Positions 45,172 to 56,559 of a DNA stretch of 64,000 nt are shown here, one piece after another. Where the stretch lies: the NCBI GenBank assembly GCA_021401465.1, contig JADDMT010000081.1:62001-126000 (forward strand), given 5' to 3'. The notes below the pieces were generated by a model. That model saw nothing but the letters and a program-made list of their open reading frames with translations. It made no database searches and was not told the DNA's origin. The position numbers were made by a program, and so were the translations under genes. How positions within the stretch are numbered: the first letter of the stretch is position 1; each line of letters starts with the position of its first letter. The DNA comes from Teratosphaeria epicoccoides. Its lineage: Eukaryota > Ascomycota > Dothideomycetes > Mycosphaerellales > Teratosphaeriaceae.

Positions 45172-45970
45172 ATGGCGCCTACTATCTGCTACGTCGACTA
45201 CGCCCTCTAGGATGTAGATTACGTCCTATAATTAGTGCGTCTTAGGCTCCTTGCTATTCCGCTCGGCCTACGCTAACTTATCTAGTCTACCTGCGCCCGC
45301 GCCTACAGGAGATACGCTAGGAAGCGCCTAAACTACAAGGCCCTATACGTTCTACTTAGTGTCTAGGCAAAACGTCCTGCTAACCTAGCTAGCCTCTCTC
45401 TTGCCTACGTGTCCTACGCCTCCTAGACACACTCTTAGGACGCTAACAGGTATGACCTAAATCCTAGTTATCTTTGCATGGCTAACATAGTAATAGCGCC
45501 GCTGCCTACAGCAACCTGTCAAAGGTCCTTAAGGCCTAGAAGGCATTAGGGCCTTTGTAGTCGGCAGGCCTGCTGTCCGGGTATTTCTTACTAGTCCCCC
45601 TCATTATTACTCTGCTAACTCTTGTGTAGCGTCCTAGCCTAGGAGGTCACAGGGACCGTCGCCGCCGCGGTCGCCTAGTAGGGCCTCCTGTAAGTTTATC
45701 CTATACTCTATAGGTTTCTGCATGCTAACACTTAAAAGGTCTAGGGGCGTTCTACTAGCGCTCGCCCTAGGTAGGCAGCAGGAGAACGTTGCTAGTAAGT
45801 AAGAGAGCCCTTGTCAGGCTAAGCCTGGCGCCGCTGCTTAGGGCCCTAGCTAAAAGGCTAGGGAGGCTAATAGTAGCCTAGGTGATAGGTCCGGGGGGTC
45901 TGGCGAGGATCCCTTAGACAGCGAGGGGGCTAGCCCCGCTAGCGGGGTTCCTAGTGACAATCCCGCGTGA
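45172..45970 (+). pseudogene. D2 antisense gene with an intron
   Basis: Opposite to D2 pol. Exon 1 from ATG 45172 (APTICYVDYAL, then ARAYRRYARKRLNYKALYVL, then NLASLSLAYVSYAS) to 45689; intron 45690-45738; exon 2 to TGA 45968-45970 (RGVLLALALGRQQENVAS, then a Gly/Ser/Pro-rich acidic tail with DRSGGSGEDPLDSEGASPAS). Total about 249 codons with RIP-type stops. Its 3' end meets the end of pol near 46050. Not related by eye to the A, B or E antisense proteins; family unknown. Confidence 0.6.
45690..45738 (+). other. Intron in D2 antisense gene
   Basis: 49 nt: donor GTAAGT, branch GCTAAC, acceptor AG. Removing it (1 modulo 3) brings exon 1 into register with the readable exon 2 frame, whereas unspliced translation loses it. 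Confidence 0.75.
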
Positions 45971-46049
45971 TTGTTGCTAGGGTCCCTGTTCTTAGCGCAG
46001 GTTCCCGCCGCTAGGAAGGTAGAGGTTTTTTTTTTTTTCTTTGTTGTAC

Positions 46050-48223
46050 ATGTAGTTACCTAATGTCAAAACCCCCTTTTTTTTCTGACTATGCCCTTCT
46101 CAAAGCACCTGTACTCCTTGTTCAAAACACTAGGCTCCTCTTTCTAAGATCTGCGCCTCCTTTCTTTCTTCCCCTTGTCCTACCTCTCTCTAGGTCTGTC
46201 TGCGCTCTCCGCGCTCCCCTAAGTCTGTTCAAAGTAGTCTATTACCATAGTGTCTATCAGGTTTTCTAAGGGTTCCCACGTAGGGTCGTAGTACCCTGAC
46301 TATTTCACTAGGACCTTACGCCCTTTTCCCCTCCTCCTGTTCCTCGCGCAAAGTATCTTCTCTACTAACTATTCCTCATGCGAGTCGAACAGCACGGGGT
46401 CCGGCTGTTAGTCGTCGTTCTTCTGCCTAGGCATAGGGTCCTTGCCTGCTAGTCTTAGCAGGTTAGTATAGAATACTAGGTATATATTACTTAGGAGGCT
46501 AGTTAGACAGATAGAGACTAGTAACATTACCTTAGCTACCCTGTACTTCGCGTGCTTTACGTCTAAGCTTTTCTTCGGTCTCTCTGTAGTATAGTTGCGT
46601 AGATCTAGCTAGACTTTATTACTAACTTTGTAAATTAGGGCAGGGTTCTAACATTTATTAGCGGACTCCTCTTGTTCCTACATAGAAGCCGCTATAGTAG
46701 CCTAGCAGATTCCTGTTATGCTCTAGATCTTCTCTACAAACGCCTTTGCCCTCTTAGTAGCCTTTAACAGGCTAGGCTCTTCGGCGTCCTTAGCTAAAGG
46801 CATAGGGCCCTATACTTTGTAGCTATAGGTAGCAAAGAAGGGGCTTATGCTAATCCCTGAGTAGTACCTCCTGTTTAGCGCCAGCTGTGCCATAGGGAGC
46901 TACTATTTCTAGTCGGATTACTCATGATTAATGAAGTTCCGCAGGTATACCTATACCTCCTAGTTTAGGCGTTTAGGGCCTCTGTCTGTTTGTAGGTAGT
47001 ATGTAGAGCTTAAGTACTAGGACACCCCCATTCTTTTGCAGAAGGTCCTCTAAAAGGTGCTAGTCTAGTCAGTACCCTAGTCGCTCATGATAGCCGCTAG
47101 CATTCTGTAGTACTAGGCCTAGCAGTCTATAAACTTCTCCGCGTACTCCTCTGCTTTTATGCTAGGCGTTACCTGTAACACTACGGACTTACATAAGCGG
47201 TCCTTAATAACCTATAGGTACTAACATCCCTTAGACTCAGGCAGGTCTGTCATGAAATCCATCGAGATTTCCTAGAAGAATCTGTTAGGAACTAGTAGTA
47301 GCTTTAGTAGTCTGTGCTTGTATTCTCTCTATACCTTGTTACGACCGCAGTAGTCGCAGTTTCTCAGGAATCGCCGGACATGCTTAGATAGCAAGGGATA
47401 GTAGAAGTCGCGCCCTAGGATCATTGTCGTGGCATCCTGTCCTAGGTGCCTGTATACTAGGGCCTAGGATGTCCTTCCTAGACTAACTCGTTACTACTCT
47501 AGGGACCTAGAGCTTGTCGCGGTACCGCAGGAAGCCCCTCTCGTCGATCTTGTAGTCCCTAGCTTGCAATTTTAGCGTCACCCTAGCTAGTAGCGTCTAG
47601 GAACTACTCTTTACTACTCTGACTACTGTCAAGTACAGCTCGTCCTTCTCTACTATAGCTGCCTACAACTCATTAAGGGTGCGGTCCTAGAAGGGCCCGG
47701 TAGAGTCCGTGTTAGAAGGCGCGGAGTTAACGGGTGCCGATTTGTCCTCGACTATAGCGGTAGGTGTTATGTAGGTTAAGGAAATTAGTACGCTGTTACT
47801 ACTCTTGTCTGTAGTCTCTAGCTAATTTTTCACGACCTCTAGATCTAAGAACCTCTTAAGCCGCAATTCCTTATCTGCTACTCCTAGTATGTCCTGTTCT
47901 CGTCTTGATAGCGCGTCTAGCACTACTACCTTAGAGCCTAGGCAGTACACTATAGAGAACTAGAATTACGCGAAGGTCTCGTACTACCGTAAAGGCTAGA
48001 TACTACGGCTAACATTTCCTTGTCATAGATGTCGTAGTTAATCTCTACTTTGTTAAGCTTCTGTAAAAAGAAACCGACTAGTCTACAGACCCTGTTACTT
48101 TCTTGTAGGAGAGCCGCCCCTAACGCAGACCTACTACAGTTAGTCTCTAAAAAGGTCGGCAGCTCTAGGTTCTATTAAGAAAGGACTAGCGCTAAGCAGA
48201 ACTTCACCTTTAGTGTTTTAAAC
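46050..48223 (-). pseudogene. D2 pol 3' part: RNase H, integrase, chromodomain
   Basis: Reverse strand. RNase H near 48030-48180 (counterpart of 1631-1830 in D1); integrase about 46600-47420; connector with the HTDLLRL-type motif near 46430-46480, the uninterrupted form of the site where E entered D1; chromodomain near 46270-46390 (KVLVKXSGYYDPTWEP) and a charged tail ending about 46050, next to a T-run at 46027-46039. Stops throughout. Confidence 0.75.
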
Positions 48224-48584
48224 TAATATAGATGTATATGCTATATGATATGAAAATATCTCGTAGTGTAACAGAGTAATCTGACCTTTTAATAGGTAGA
48301 AGACAGCGCTGCTTTCTGCTTATTACAGAGGTAGCGCTAAGGGTGCTTATAACCCCTAACACTCCTTAATTAGGGAAAGCATGTCCGAGCCTAACCCCGC
48401 AGGGGTACCGTAGGGTCAGCGACGTAGGGGCGTCCTATGTCGACTACTAATCCTACTTAGACGACATACAAGCTAACGTATGTACGAAGGACCCCCTTGC
48501 TATGTGTAGCAGGGGTCACTACATACTAAGGGCAGGCATTAGAACCTATGCGGCTCTAATAGCCCCCTAGTATTAACCGTATCA
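48224..48584 (-). repeat. A2 3' LTR
   Basis: 361 bp, reversed, from TAATATAG to CCGTATCA. Followed by the reversed polypurine tract CTGCCCCTCCTCCT. Confidence 0.92.
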
Positions 48585-49382
48585 CTGCCCCTCCTCCTAT
48601 GAGGATGTCCCTAGCCTTACTAAGTAGTACACGCGGAACGTATAGGGTACGGGATATAGCACGCTTATACCGCGCAAGAGTAAATAGGTAGATAGCCTAC
48701 GTAATATGTGTCATGCGTATACCTTAACACCTTCGTAGCGAGTACGGGGCAGAGGCTGCTAACTTAGGCGGGTTTTAATCTGTTACATGTTAGGCGGCTT
48801 TGTAACACCTTCGCTTTACATGTAGATCGAGATATTAGGAAACCGCGAGTATGTGCTTAAGTTAATCCTTGAAATTATAGGGCGAGCGTGCGCGCTAGCT
48901 TCGCTAAGTAGCTTGGCTATCCCTATTTAGTCGTGACTGTAAAGAACGTGTCGCAAAACCTTAGGGTAGTAGGAAAGTACGCGGACGCTCTACGCGCGCT
49001 ACTTGAAATAGCAGGAGCGCGCTCCTAGCGCGGGCCTCGCCACATTTTCATGCTAGTAGGCTAGTACGAGTGCAGTTAGCGCACATGCGTAACAGCCGCG
49101 TTATCCGTTATTACATTATTCGGTCCCCTTGTAAGTTAACTAAAGGCAGGTACTCTGCGCATGTAGTTTAAGTCACTAGCTTAACGGTTGCGGTAGGTAA
49201 CAGGGGGGCTATCAGAGAGTATAAAAACCTCGTCGCTTTCCTAAACTTCCTGTTCTAAGACACTAATATTGACCTCTACTCCTATTTCGCTTAGCTTGCG
49301 CCTTGCCTTGTCTGCAGGTCTATACTAGAGCTTCTTCTTCTTTAATCAATTAATCAAGATCAATTAACCCGTCTTAGCTATA
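48585..49382 (+). other. A2 region upstream of antisense gene
   Basis: About 800 bp without a convincing frame on either strand. Contains the antisense promoter and, near its left end, A2's polypurine tract. Confidence 0.65.
49220..49228 (+). promoter_or_regulatory. TATA box of A antisense gene
   Basis: TATAAAAAC, 163 bp upstream of ATG 49383. The matching site is recognisable in A1 (near 43305) and A0 (near 604), reversed. Confidence 0.65.
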
Positions 49383-50879
49383 ATGGCTTATGTGCTACAG
49401 ACTAAGTTCGATGCTACTCGCTCGGCCCGCGATTGTCGCTTGTGTCGACAATGCCTCGATAACCTTAGTAGCTAAGCTGCACCTATCTCTCCTCCGCGTG
49501 TTAGTAAGGCGTCCCCTACCCGCGAGGTATGCATGACTTATACTAACCGAAGCCTAGCCGAGATCTACGTCAGCAGATTTAATAAGGGTAGTGTCTACCG
49601 CAATTATGTTAACTATAATGGCAAGCATCAAAAATGCTAAGACCTCCCTCAAGAGGTGTATAGCAAGTACAACTAGCTCTGCCGTAACATTGATGACTTC
49701 TAGAGTACGCGTGATAAGGGGATTACTAAAGGCACTCTGACTATAAACAGGCTATAGGCTAAGTACCGCGAGGTACTTACCTACCTGCTTGGCGCCCTCT
49801 CGTGCTTTACTACGACTGCTAACTGTTCTTATAGCGGTGTTCGCTTTGACTCTCTACTAAGAGGCGAAAACGTTTGTCTAGGTCTAATCGCAGACTTAGT
49901 CTAGAAGATCTTGAAGGTACTAACCGTTAGGGTTAAGACCTTCGCCATAGTACGCATATAGTGCAGGTACCCTCTAAGTATAAATGCTAACTTTCTCCGC
50001 TAGGCTAACGTTAGCGTCAAGAAGTATCTAACTAGCTGTTAGCGTTAGCAACTTAGGGCCCTTGCCTCTATTGACAATGACTTTAAGACACAGATAATCC
50101 GCAAAAAGGTTATCAAGCAATTCACTGTTCCTACTGCTAAGGCTACGCCCTAGCGCCATACCGAGAGACAGCCTGCCTCTAAGCCAGTCCTAAGGACTAA
50201 GCCATAAGTTACTTACTCGAATCCTGTCGCGTACATACAGCTAACACATTATAGCGCCGCTACCTACGCCGCCTCGACGCTACTATCCAAGAAGAAGAAG
50301 AAGGCCAGGGCCGAGATTAAGGTTAGCGACAAGGAAGCCGAACCTTCCCCGCTTGCAATCTGCACTACATCTGTCAAGACGCTAAGGCATAAGCCTCTAG
50401 GCCGGATCTTTAAGGATAAGGAGGATAACGACATCTAGGATACCTTCGGTCCTAACATGATCCCTTCGCGCTATAGTGTTACTATACTAGTTACGCCTAA
50501 GGAGGACACCGAGTCTAATAATGTAGTCGACACTTGTGTCAAGAAGCGCAAGATGATCTCGAGGGCCGAGCGCGACAGCCGCAAGCGCGCTCGACTCTCT
50601 TCGCCTTCTAATGCTAAGGATAAGGTAGTCGTCGCGACTAGGCGCGGTAAGGGTGTCGCTAGCTCTCTAGCTACTATAGGCTCTAAAGACAAGCTCCCTC
50701 GCAACCTACTAAAGAAGAAGATGCTAGCCTCTCTTTATGGCGTTACTACTCCTGTTACTTATAGTCGCTTCGGGGTGTTTAGTAGACCCCGTGCGAGTAG
50801 GCAGTCCCTAGCGGACCGTAACAAGAAAGACTCTCCTGCTTCAGGTTCGGTCAGGAAGCCCCTAACTAGTAGTCGCTAA
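49383..50879 (+). pseudogene. A2 antisense gene, 498 codons
   Basis: The best copy of the A-family extra gene: ATG 49383 to TAA 50877-50879 in one uninterrupted register, with about 14 internal stops, almost all TAG/TAA. N-terminus AYVLQTKFDATRSARDCRLC with a second Cys (CRQCLD), middle RYVNYNGKHQ-like and GTLTINRL, TYLLGALSCFTTTANCS, then FDSLLRGENVCLGLIADLV. The C-terminal 140 residues are free of stops and very basic (KKRKMISRAERDSRKRAR, RNLLKKKMLASLYG), suggesting nuclear or nucleic-acid binding. I do not recognise the family. It converges on gag-pol, whose stop is 140 bp away. Confidence 0.75.
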
Positions 50880-51019
50880 GCATTAGCTACGAAGCTAATC
50901 CGAGCATGTCTCTTGTTCTTCTTAGGTTTATTCTAGGTATGCCTTTAGGTATTAATGATGTATAAGTAGGGCGTTTGCTTCTCGTTGTCACTTCGCGCGT
51001 TATGCACTATATACACATG

Positions 51020-54000
51020 TTAAGAATTCTGCTCTAAAACTCTTATCTTCCTACAAATCGACCTTCTTAAGCCCTGCTTATGCCTCCTCCGCTCTTCGAA
51101 CTCGCGAATAGCTTCTAGAGCATTTTTATAGTCTTTAGCTAGAACCTATTATATGTACTTAGGTAGGTATCCTTTCTACTTTACTAGATAGTACGTTGCG
51201 CCTTTACGCCGCATACTGTCCTTAATACCCTTGACTTCCTTTTCTTCGTTCTCTTCTGCTACTAGCATCAGGTCTGCAGGCTCTTTGCCCTTACGCTATA
51301 CCTATAGTTTAAGTAGAGATACGTAGAAGACGTTATACACACAATATAACGATAGTAACGATAACTAGTACGCCTGCGAGCCTATCGTGTCGCGTATCTA
51401 GAAGGGTCCGACGAACCTTGGCGTTATCTTCTTGCTTAGAAGCTTTAGCTTGAGATTCTTCGTCGACAGTAACACCTTCGTACTAACTACGTACTACATC
51501 GGTTTAGCAAAGGCGTTATTATGTTTAATCTAGGATTCTGAGGCCTTTTTCTAGTGTTCTATTAGCACCGAATGTACCTCGCGCATACGCCGCGCTAATT
51601 CTGCGGCAGCTAGCACCCTCTCCTTAGAAGACTCGTCCCGAGGCGGTTCTAGGTGTATTTCTAGATTAAAGCCATAAAGAATCTAAAATGGCGACATACG
51701 TATAGTAGCATGCATGCTATTATTAACTGCAAATTCCGCTATAGGAATTGCGTCGGCCTAGGCATCCTAGTTCTTAGCGTAGTAGCACCGAAGGTACTAC
51801 TTAAGAGTCTAGTTCATAAGTTTAGTCTGACTATTAGTCTGTAGATAGAATGCTATACTTAGGCGGTACTTAACACGCGCCTTAAACACAAATTGTTGCT
51901 AGTATTTACTAGTAAAGACAGAACCTCGATCTGATAGGATACTTTAGGGGACACTAAAGCGCTGTATGACTTCATTGCGAAGTAGTCGCGCAAGCTCGCT
52001 GCTTATGCACCTTTTCGTACATAGGATAAAGACATTTATCTTAGAGTATTAGTCGACTACTATAAGGACAGCATTAACTATATCGCCTCTTTACTTTACT
52101 GTTAGTAAATCAGTGATAAAATCTATAGTCAAGTCTTACTATAGTCTCTCTAGTAGTAGGAGTGCCTAAGCATTACTATAGGGGCAATAGCGCCAAGATT
52201 TGCTAACCTAGCACGTCTAGCAGGATTTAACATAGTTAGAGACATCCTGTTCTAGCGTTAGCTACTAGTATTTGCGTCCGAGAAGTGCGATTGTCTTCTC
52301 TGCGCTAAAATGGCCTGCGAGTTCATTGTCATGATAAATACAGAGGAGCTGCGAACAGAGCGCGTAGTTAGCGGGTACATAGAGCCTATTGTCAAAGTAC
52401 TACAAGTCGCCTGACTTGATCTAGTAGTTCAGACCGCCTATAGTGTCCTAGAGAGCTACACCCTCATTGATTAACTCTAGTTCTCGCTCTTGTAACTGCT
52501 AAATAAGTCTCGAGACTTCTTGAAAGGGTTCTTTAGACATTGTATGCTTACTACATGTAAGCTAGTTAACTACCGCACGGATCGAGCTAGACGCGGTCGC
52601 TATAACTGCTAGATAGGAGGGTTTGTTACTAGCGGAGGCCGTGAGGCCCTATTAGACCTATAGTCGACCTACAAGAGGAGCTAACGACAGATTGCCGCCC
52701 TAAACTACAAGCTTCGTTTGCAGCGTAGGGAGAAGCTGTCGGTTACCCTACTCCCTAGTGTCGTAGTCTAGTCGTCGCGAAGGACTGTTAGCTAGATTCG
52801 TCTTTCTAGAACGATGCTAGATAACAAAGTTAAAGCTAGCGAGGGCAGTCGCCTACCTTGCTTGTTAACTACTTAGCTGCTTTACTCCCATGAAGCCGCG
52901 AAGGTTGTTATGGTTAGTAAGTACCTTAATAGGGTGCGCTGCGCCTTCGAGGTAGTGTTAGTACTCCTTGAAGCTGTTAACAATAGCTAAAAGCTCTTAG
53001 TCATGAGTCTCGTAGTTAAGCTTAGCGCCCTGCATCTTCCGCGACTAGAAGGCAATCAGGTACTATTACGTACTACCTTTGTGCGACTAGAGCTGCGATA
53101 TAATTGCGGCTATTGCGAATTTTGAAGCATTAGTCTCTATTCGGATCTTCGTAGCAGGGTTAAAGTGCCGAAGTATAGGTGTAGTTTAGAAAGCTGCATT
53201 AAGTTCAGAGAAAGCCTTGCTCTAAGCCTCCTCCTAAGGCACTATCCCTGGCTTTTTTCCTTGAATTGCGCCCTTCGCGAGGGCCGTGAGAGGAGCCACG
53301 ATCTTCGAGTAGGACTATATGAATCTGCAGTAGAAGTTAGTAAACCCTAGGAACACCTGCACTTCTCGGAGGGTAGTTAGCTGCGGCTACTCTGTAACTA
53401 CAGACACCCTTTAGTCATCTATGATGACTCCTTCTGTAGAGACAATGTATCCAAGAAACTTAATCCTATCTGTTAGGAATAAGCACTTCTTTAGGTTCGC
53501 GTACAGAGCGAACTTGCGGAGCCGTTTAAGTACTATCCTTAGGTGCTAAATATACTCTTCCTTCGAGTCGGAGTAGACTAGTATATTGTCTAAATATACT
53601 ACGTAGCAGGTGTTAACGAGGCTGGCTAGGGCCTAGTTAATATACGCTTAGAACGTTACTAGTACGTTAGTTAAGCTAAATGGCATTACTATATACTCGA
53701 AGTGTCTATACTACGTTCGGAATGTAGTGTTCTACTCGTCGCCCTTTCGGATTAGTATCTAGTAATAGGCGTCCTTCAAGTCGATAGACAAGAAGATGGC
53801 GACGTAGCTAAGGCGGTCAAGCGTCTTGCTAATAAGTAGTAGGGGGCAGCGGTTCTTTTAGGTTACCGCGTTAAGGCCCCTATAGTTAACGCATAGGCGG
53901 AGTGTGTTGTCTTTCTTCAGGACGAACATAACTAACGCTCTAGCCTCGCTGTCGCTTCGTCGGATCCACGCGTTCCTTTGCGCCTTGTAGAGATAGTCTC

Positions 54001-55984
54001 GAAGTATTTCGAGCTGCAATTCCGACATAGGGTACAGAGGTCGATGCGGAGGATTATAACCCTCCTTAAGGTTAATCGCATGTTCCGCGTCTAGGGCCTA
54101 GGTATAGGCCGTAGCCTCTACGTCGAAAATATCGGCGTATTCCTCTAACTTAGGTAGAAGGGTAACGTCTTCCTTGACGTTCTGTATGTAGACCGCATAC
54201 ACGCATTAGACCTTCTTTATGTCCTTGTAGAAGATACATGCGTCACGCATCTGCACTGCAGGAACTTCGCCTATAGAGCTAGAGAACTAGTTACTAGTAG
54301 CTCTATTAACAACGACTCCCTGCTTGTAGCGCTAAGGGCGGCCGAGTAGGAGCTCCTTATTAGGAACGTCTTTAGCGTAGAAGACTTCGCTAGTCTTGCG
54401 CACTTCTCCCGAGGAGTCCGCGAGTTAGAGGCGTATGTTGTACGCGCCTTAAGCCGCTACGCCTTCGCCCTAAAAGGACTTCATAGTAGGCAGCAGGGCT
54501 CCTAGGATCAGCTTCAAACTAAGCTGTACGATTACCCTCTAGGGTATTACGTTAACCTCCGCAAGGTCGTCTAACATACAGTCTACTAGCTCAAGCAAGC
54601 CATTAACTTAGACTGCACTAGATAGGCGCTAGGCAGGCCACGAGTCTACACTATCGGTAATGGACAGCTTAGATACCCGCGGCAGCCATTCGGCTGTCTT
54701 AGGCTTGTCCTTCTTTCGCCTCCCCTCTAGGGAGGTTCTAGACACCTTGCTTACCTTTTTCCTATCACTTCGTTTAGGATAGCAAGCCGCCTAGTAGTCC
54801 CTCGCTCTACAGATGTAGCAGCTACTCGGAGGCTTCTCGCTACTATCTTTTAGCTTAGAGGGCTTGCTCCTCCTAAATGAACTACCGCGTTAGGCGTGAC
54901 CCCTAGGGCGCTTGTAATAGCGGCCCTTTAGTAGGTCCTTAGGGCTTAGACGCTTATTGTCCTTGCCGCCCGATTTTCCATTTCGCTTTAAGGTAATCTC
55001 TATACATGTCGTAAGGGACACGAGGTCTTGCCGAGTTGTCGGAATTTCATGAAAAGTCATGATTATGTTCTGAAGATTGTCATCAAGTTTGACGAGTAAA
55101 TGCTATACACGTTACGTCTTAGTATAGGGTAGCATCTGTCTCTTAAGTGTAGCAAGGTAGGTAGCGAAGCTAGAGGTTGTTTGTCCCTTCCCCTGCTTAG
55201 CCTTCTCGTACTCGACAGACATAGTAAGGGCGCGATTCCCTAGATCCTTAACCTAGTCGACATAGAACTAGCGAAAGTCCGCCTATGTATACGTTCTGTC
55301 GTAGACCCGCATAAGGTCATACTACTCATGCTAATTGTTGCGAGGTTCCTTATCCTCTTCGAGCTACATTACACTAAAGGCGACTCGTTTGCCCTCCATA
55401 GAATATCCGCGTAGGTTAAGCACGAAAACTGCCTCACATGCCTGCAAGAAAGTTCGAGCCTCCTTTAAGGTGTCTCCCTTAAACGGCTTCGGGTTGCGTG
55501 CGTTACGACTACCTCCTAGTTAGCCTACTATGGCCCCGAATTTAGGCACTAGACTCGCGGGTACACGCGGAGGGTCTACGCCTGCTAGTAAGTTGTCTTT
55601 ACGGGTCCCTAGCGTGAAATCTCGCTAGATTTCTTCGTCCGCTAGTTTATTAGTACTGCTTATAGCGACGTCTTCGTCGTCCTTGCTATTGTCGCTACTA
55701 GAAGCGGTGCGGCTCTAGCTCTAGTTCGCAAGGCAGTTTGCGACCTAATCGACAATTATAGCTACAAGGGCTAGGTCGATAGTCGGGGTTAGCTGCGGTC
55801 CCTATGCGGGGGGTCTATTGCCTTGTCTACTACGTAATTAGCCTCTAGCGGAACTGTCGCTTAATGTAGTGTCACTCGTAGCGGGTACTTCTGCGGGCTA
55901 GTTACTTAGGCTAGCTTCGCTATCGCGGGCGCTTAGGATGGCGCTCGCTACGCGTTAGTTGCGAGTTCGTAGTACTCTAGACAT
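51020..55984 (-). pseudogene. A2 gag-pol polyprotein
   Basis: ATG 55984 to TAA 51020, 4,965 bp, the same length as A1's gag-pol, so no net indel separates the copies. Same order: capsid (clean part near 55520-55335 on the opposite strand is a shadow), zinc knuckle near 54800, protease-like region, RT with YLDD near 53580, RNase H, integrase with QTKLMN (Lys for the catalytic Glu), chromodomain near 51130-51230. Many TAG/TAA codons are shared with A1, others private. Confidence 0.92.
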
Positions 55985-56033
55985 ATCGTAGTATTCTTTA
56001 CTAGACTGCAAAGCAGGGGGGAGAAAGCAGAAC

Positions 56034-56048
56034 TAATATAGATGTATA
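56034..56048 (-). repeat. A2 5' LTR fragment
   Basis: First 15 bp of the reversed LTR (TAATATAGATGTATA); the remainder lies beyond P2 outside the window. TA at 56047-56048 is the P2 target site. Confidence 0.88.
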
Positions 56049-56121
56049 CGTCTTGAAAACCTAACCCCTAAGTAGTACGAAGTACGAAGAGTAGACCGAG
56101 TAGAGCTAAGTTAGCTAAGTA

Positions 56122-56143
56122 GGTGCTAGTAGTATACTAGTAG
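56122..56143. repeat. P2 TAGTATACTA palindrome
   Basis: Same position as 27408-27426 in P1; slightly longer palindrome (GGTGCTAGTAGTATACTAGTAG). Confidence 0.7.
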
Positions 56144-56559
56144 TATCTTACTAGCTCGGCCTACTTGGCCCTACTCCTAGCTACTCGATTCACGGGCTCG
56201 TTAGCCTTCCTACTCATGCCTACTCGTAGGCGTGCTTATTTAACAGCTTTCTACTCGATCGCTACTTACCTACACTTGTACGCTCCTCTGACATGTACGT
56301 CTACTTAGCCCTACTCCTAGCTGTGCAATCCGGCGACAGGCATTACTACTAAGTGTTAGCGATATGTAGTAGTTAGAATGAAACTTGTCTTTAGACTACC
56401 CCCTTACATAGCTCATTTACTGTACTAGCTACTATGCCGCCATCTCTGCGCTATAGGCAGTCTCCGAAGCCTTCTACAGTTAACAGCTATAGTTTGTAAG
56501 TTGTCTACATCCTCCTATGCCTTTCCTTATACGCTTAGAGGCGCATCTAGTCCGCAACC

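Larger units (their letters stand above)
44876..48223 (-). mobile_element. Gypsy D2, 3' part
   Basis: Reverse-strand D copy: RNase H near 48030-48180, integrase, chromodomain near 46270-46390, then a convergent forward antisense gene (45172-45970) with its upstream region. A2 inserted at 48224, cutting off the 5' part. An LTR at the left end is not identified. Confidence 0.75.
48224..56048 (-). mobile_element. Gypsy A2, reversed, 5' LTR broken by P2
   Basis: 3' LTR at 48224-48584, antisense gene 49383-50879, gag-pol 55984-51020, and the first 15 bp of the 5' LTR (56034-56048) before P2 begins. Left flank 48219-48223 is TAAAC; the matching right duplication lies beyond the window. Confidence 0.92.

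Noticed and set aside
46063..46269. Forward open frame near the T-run
   Set aside because: Lies antisense to the D2 chromodomain tail; no start context or continuation, and the antisense gene of D ends at 45970.
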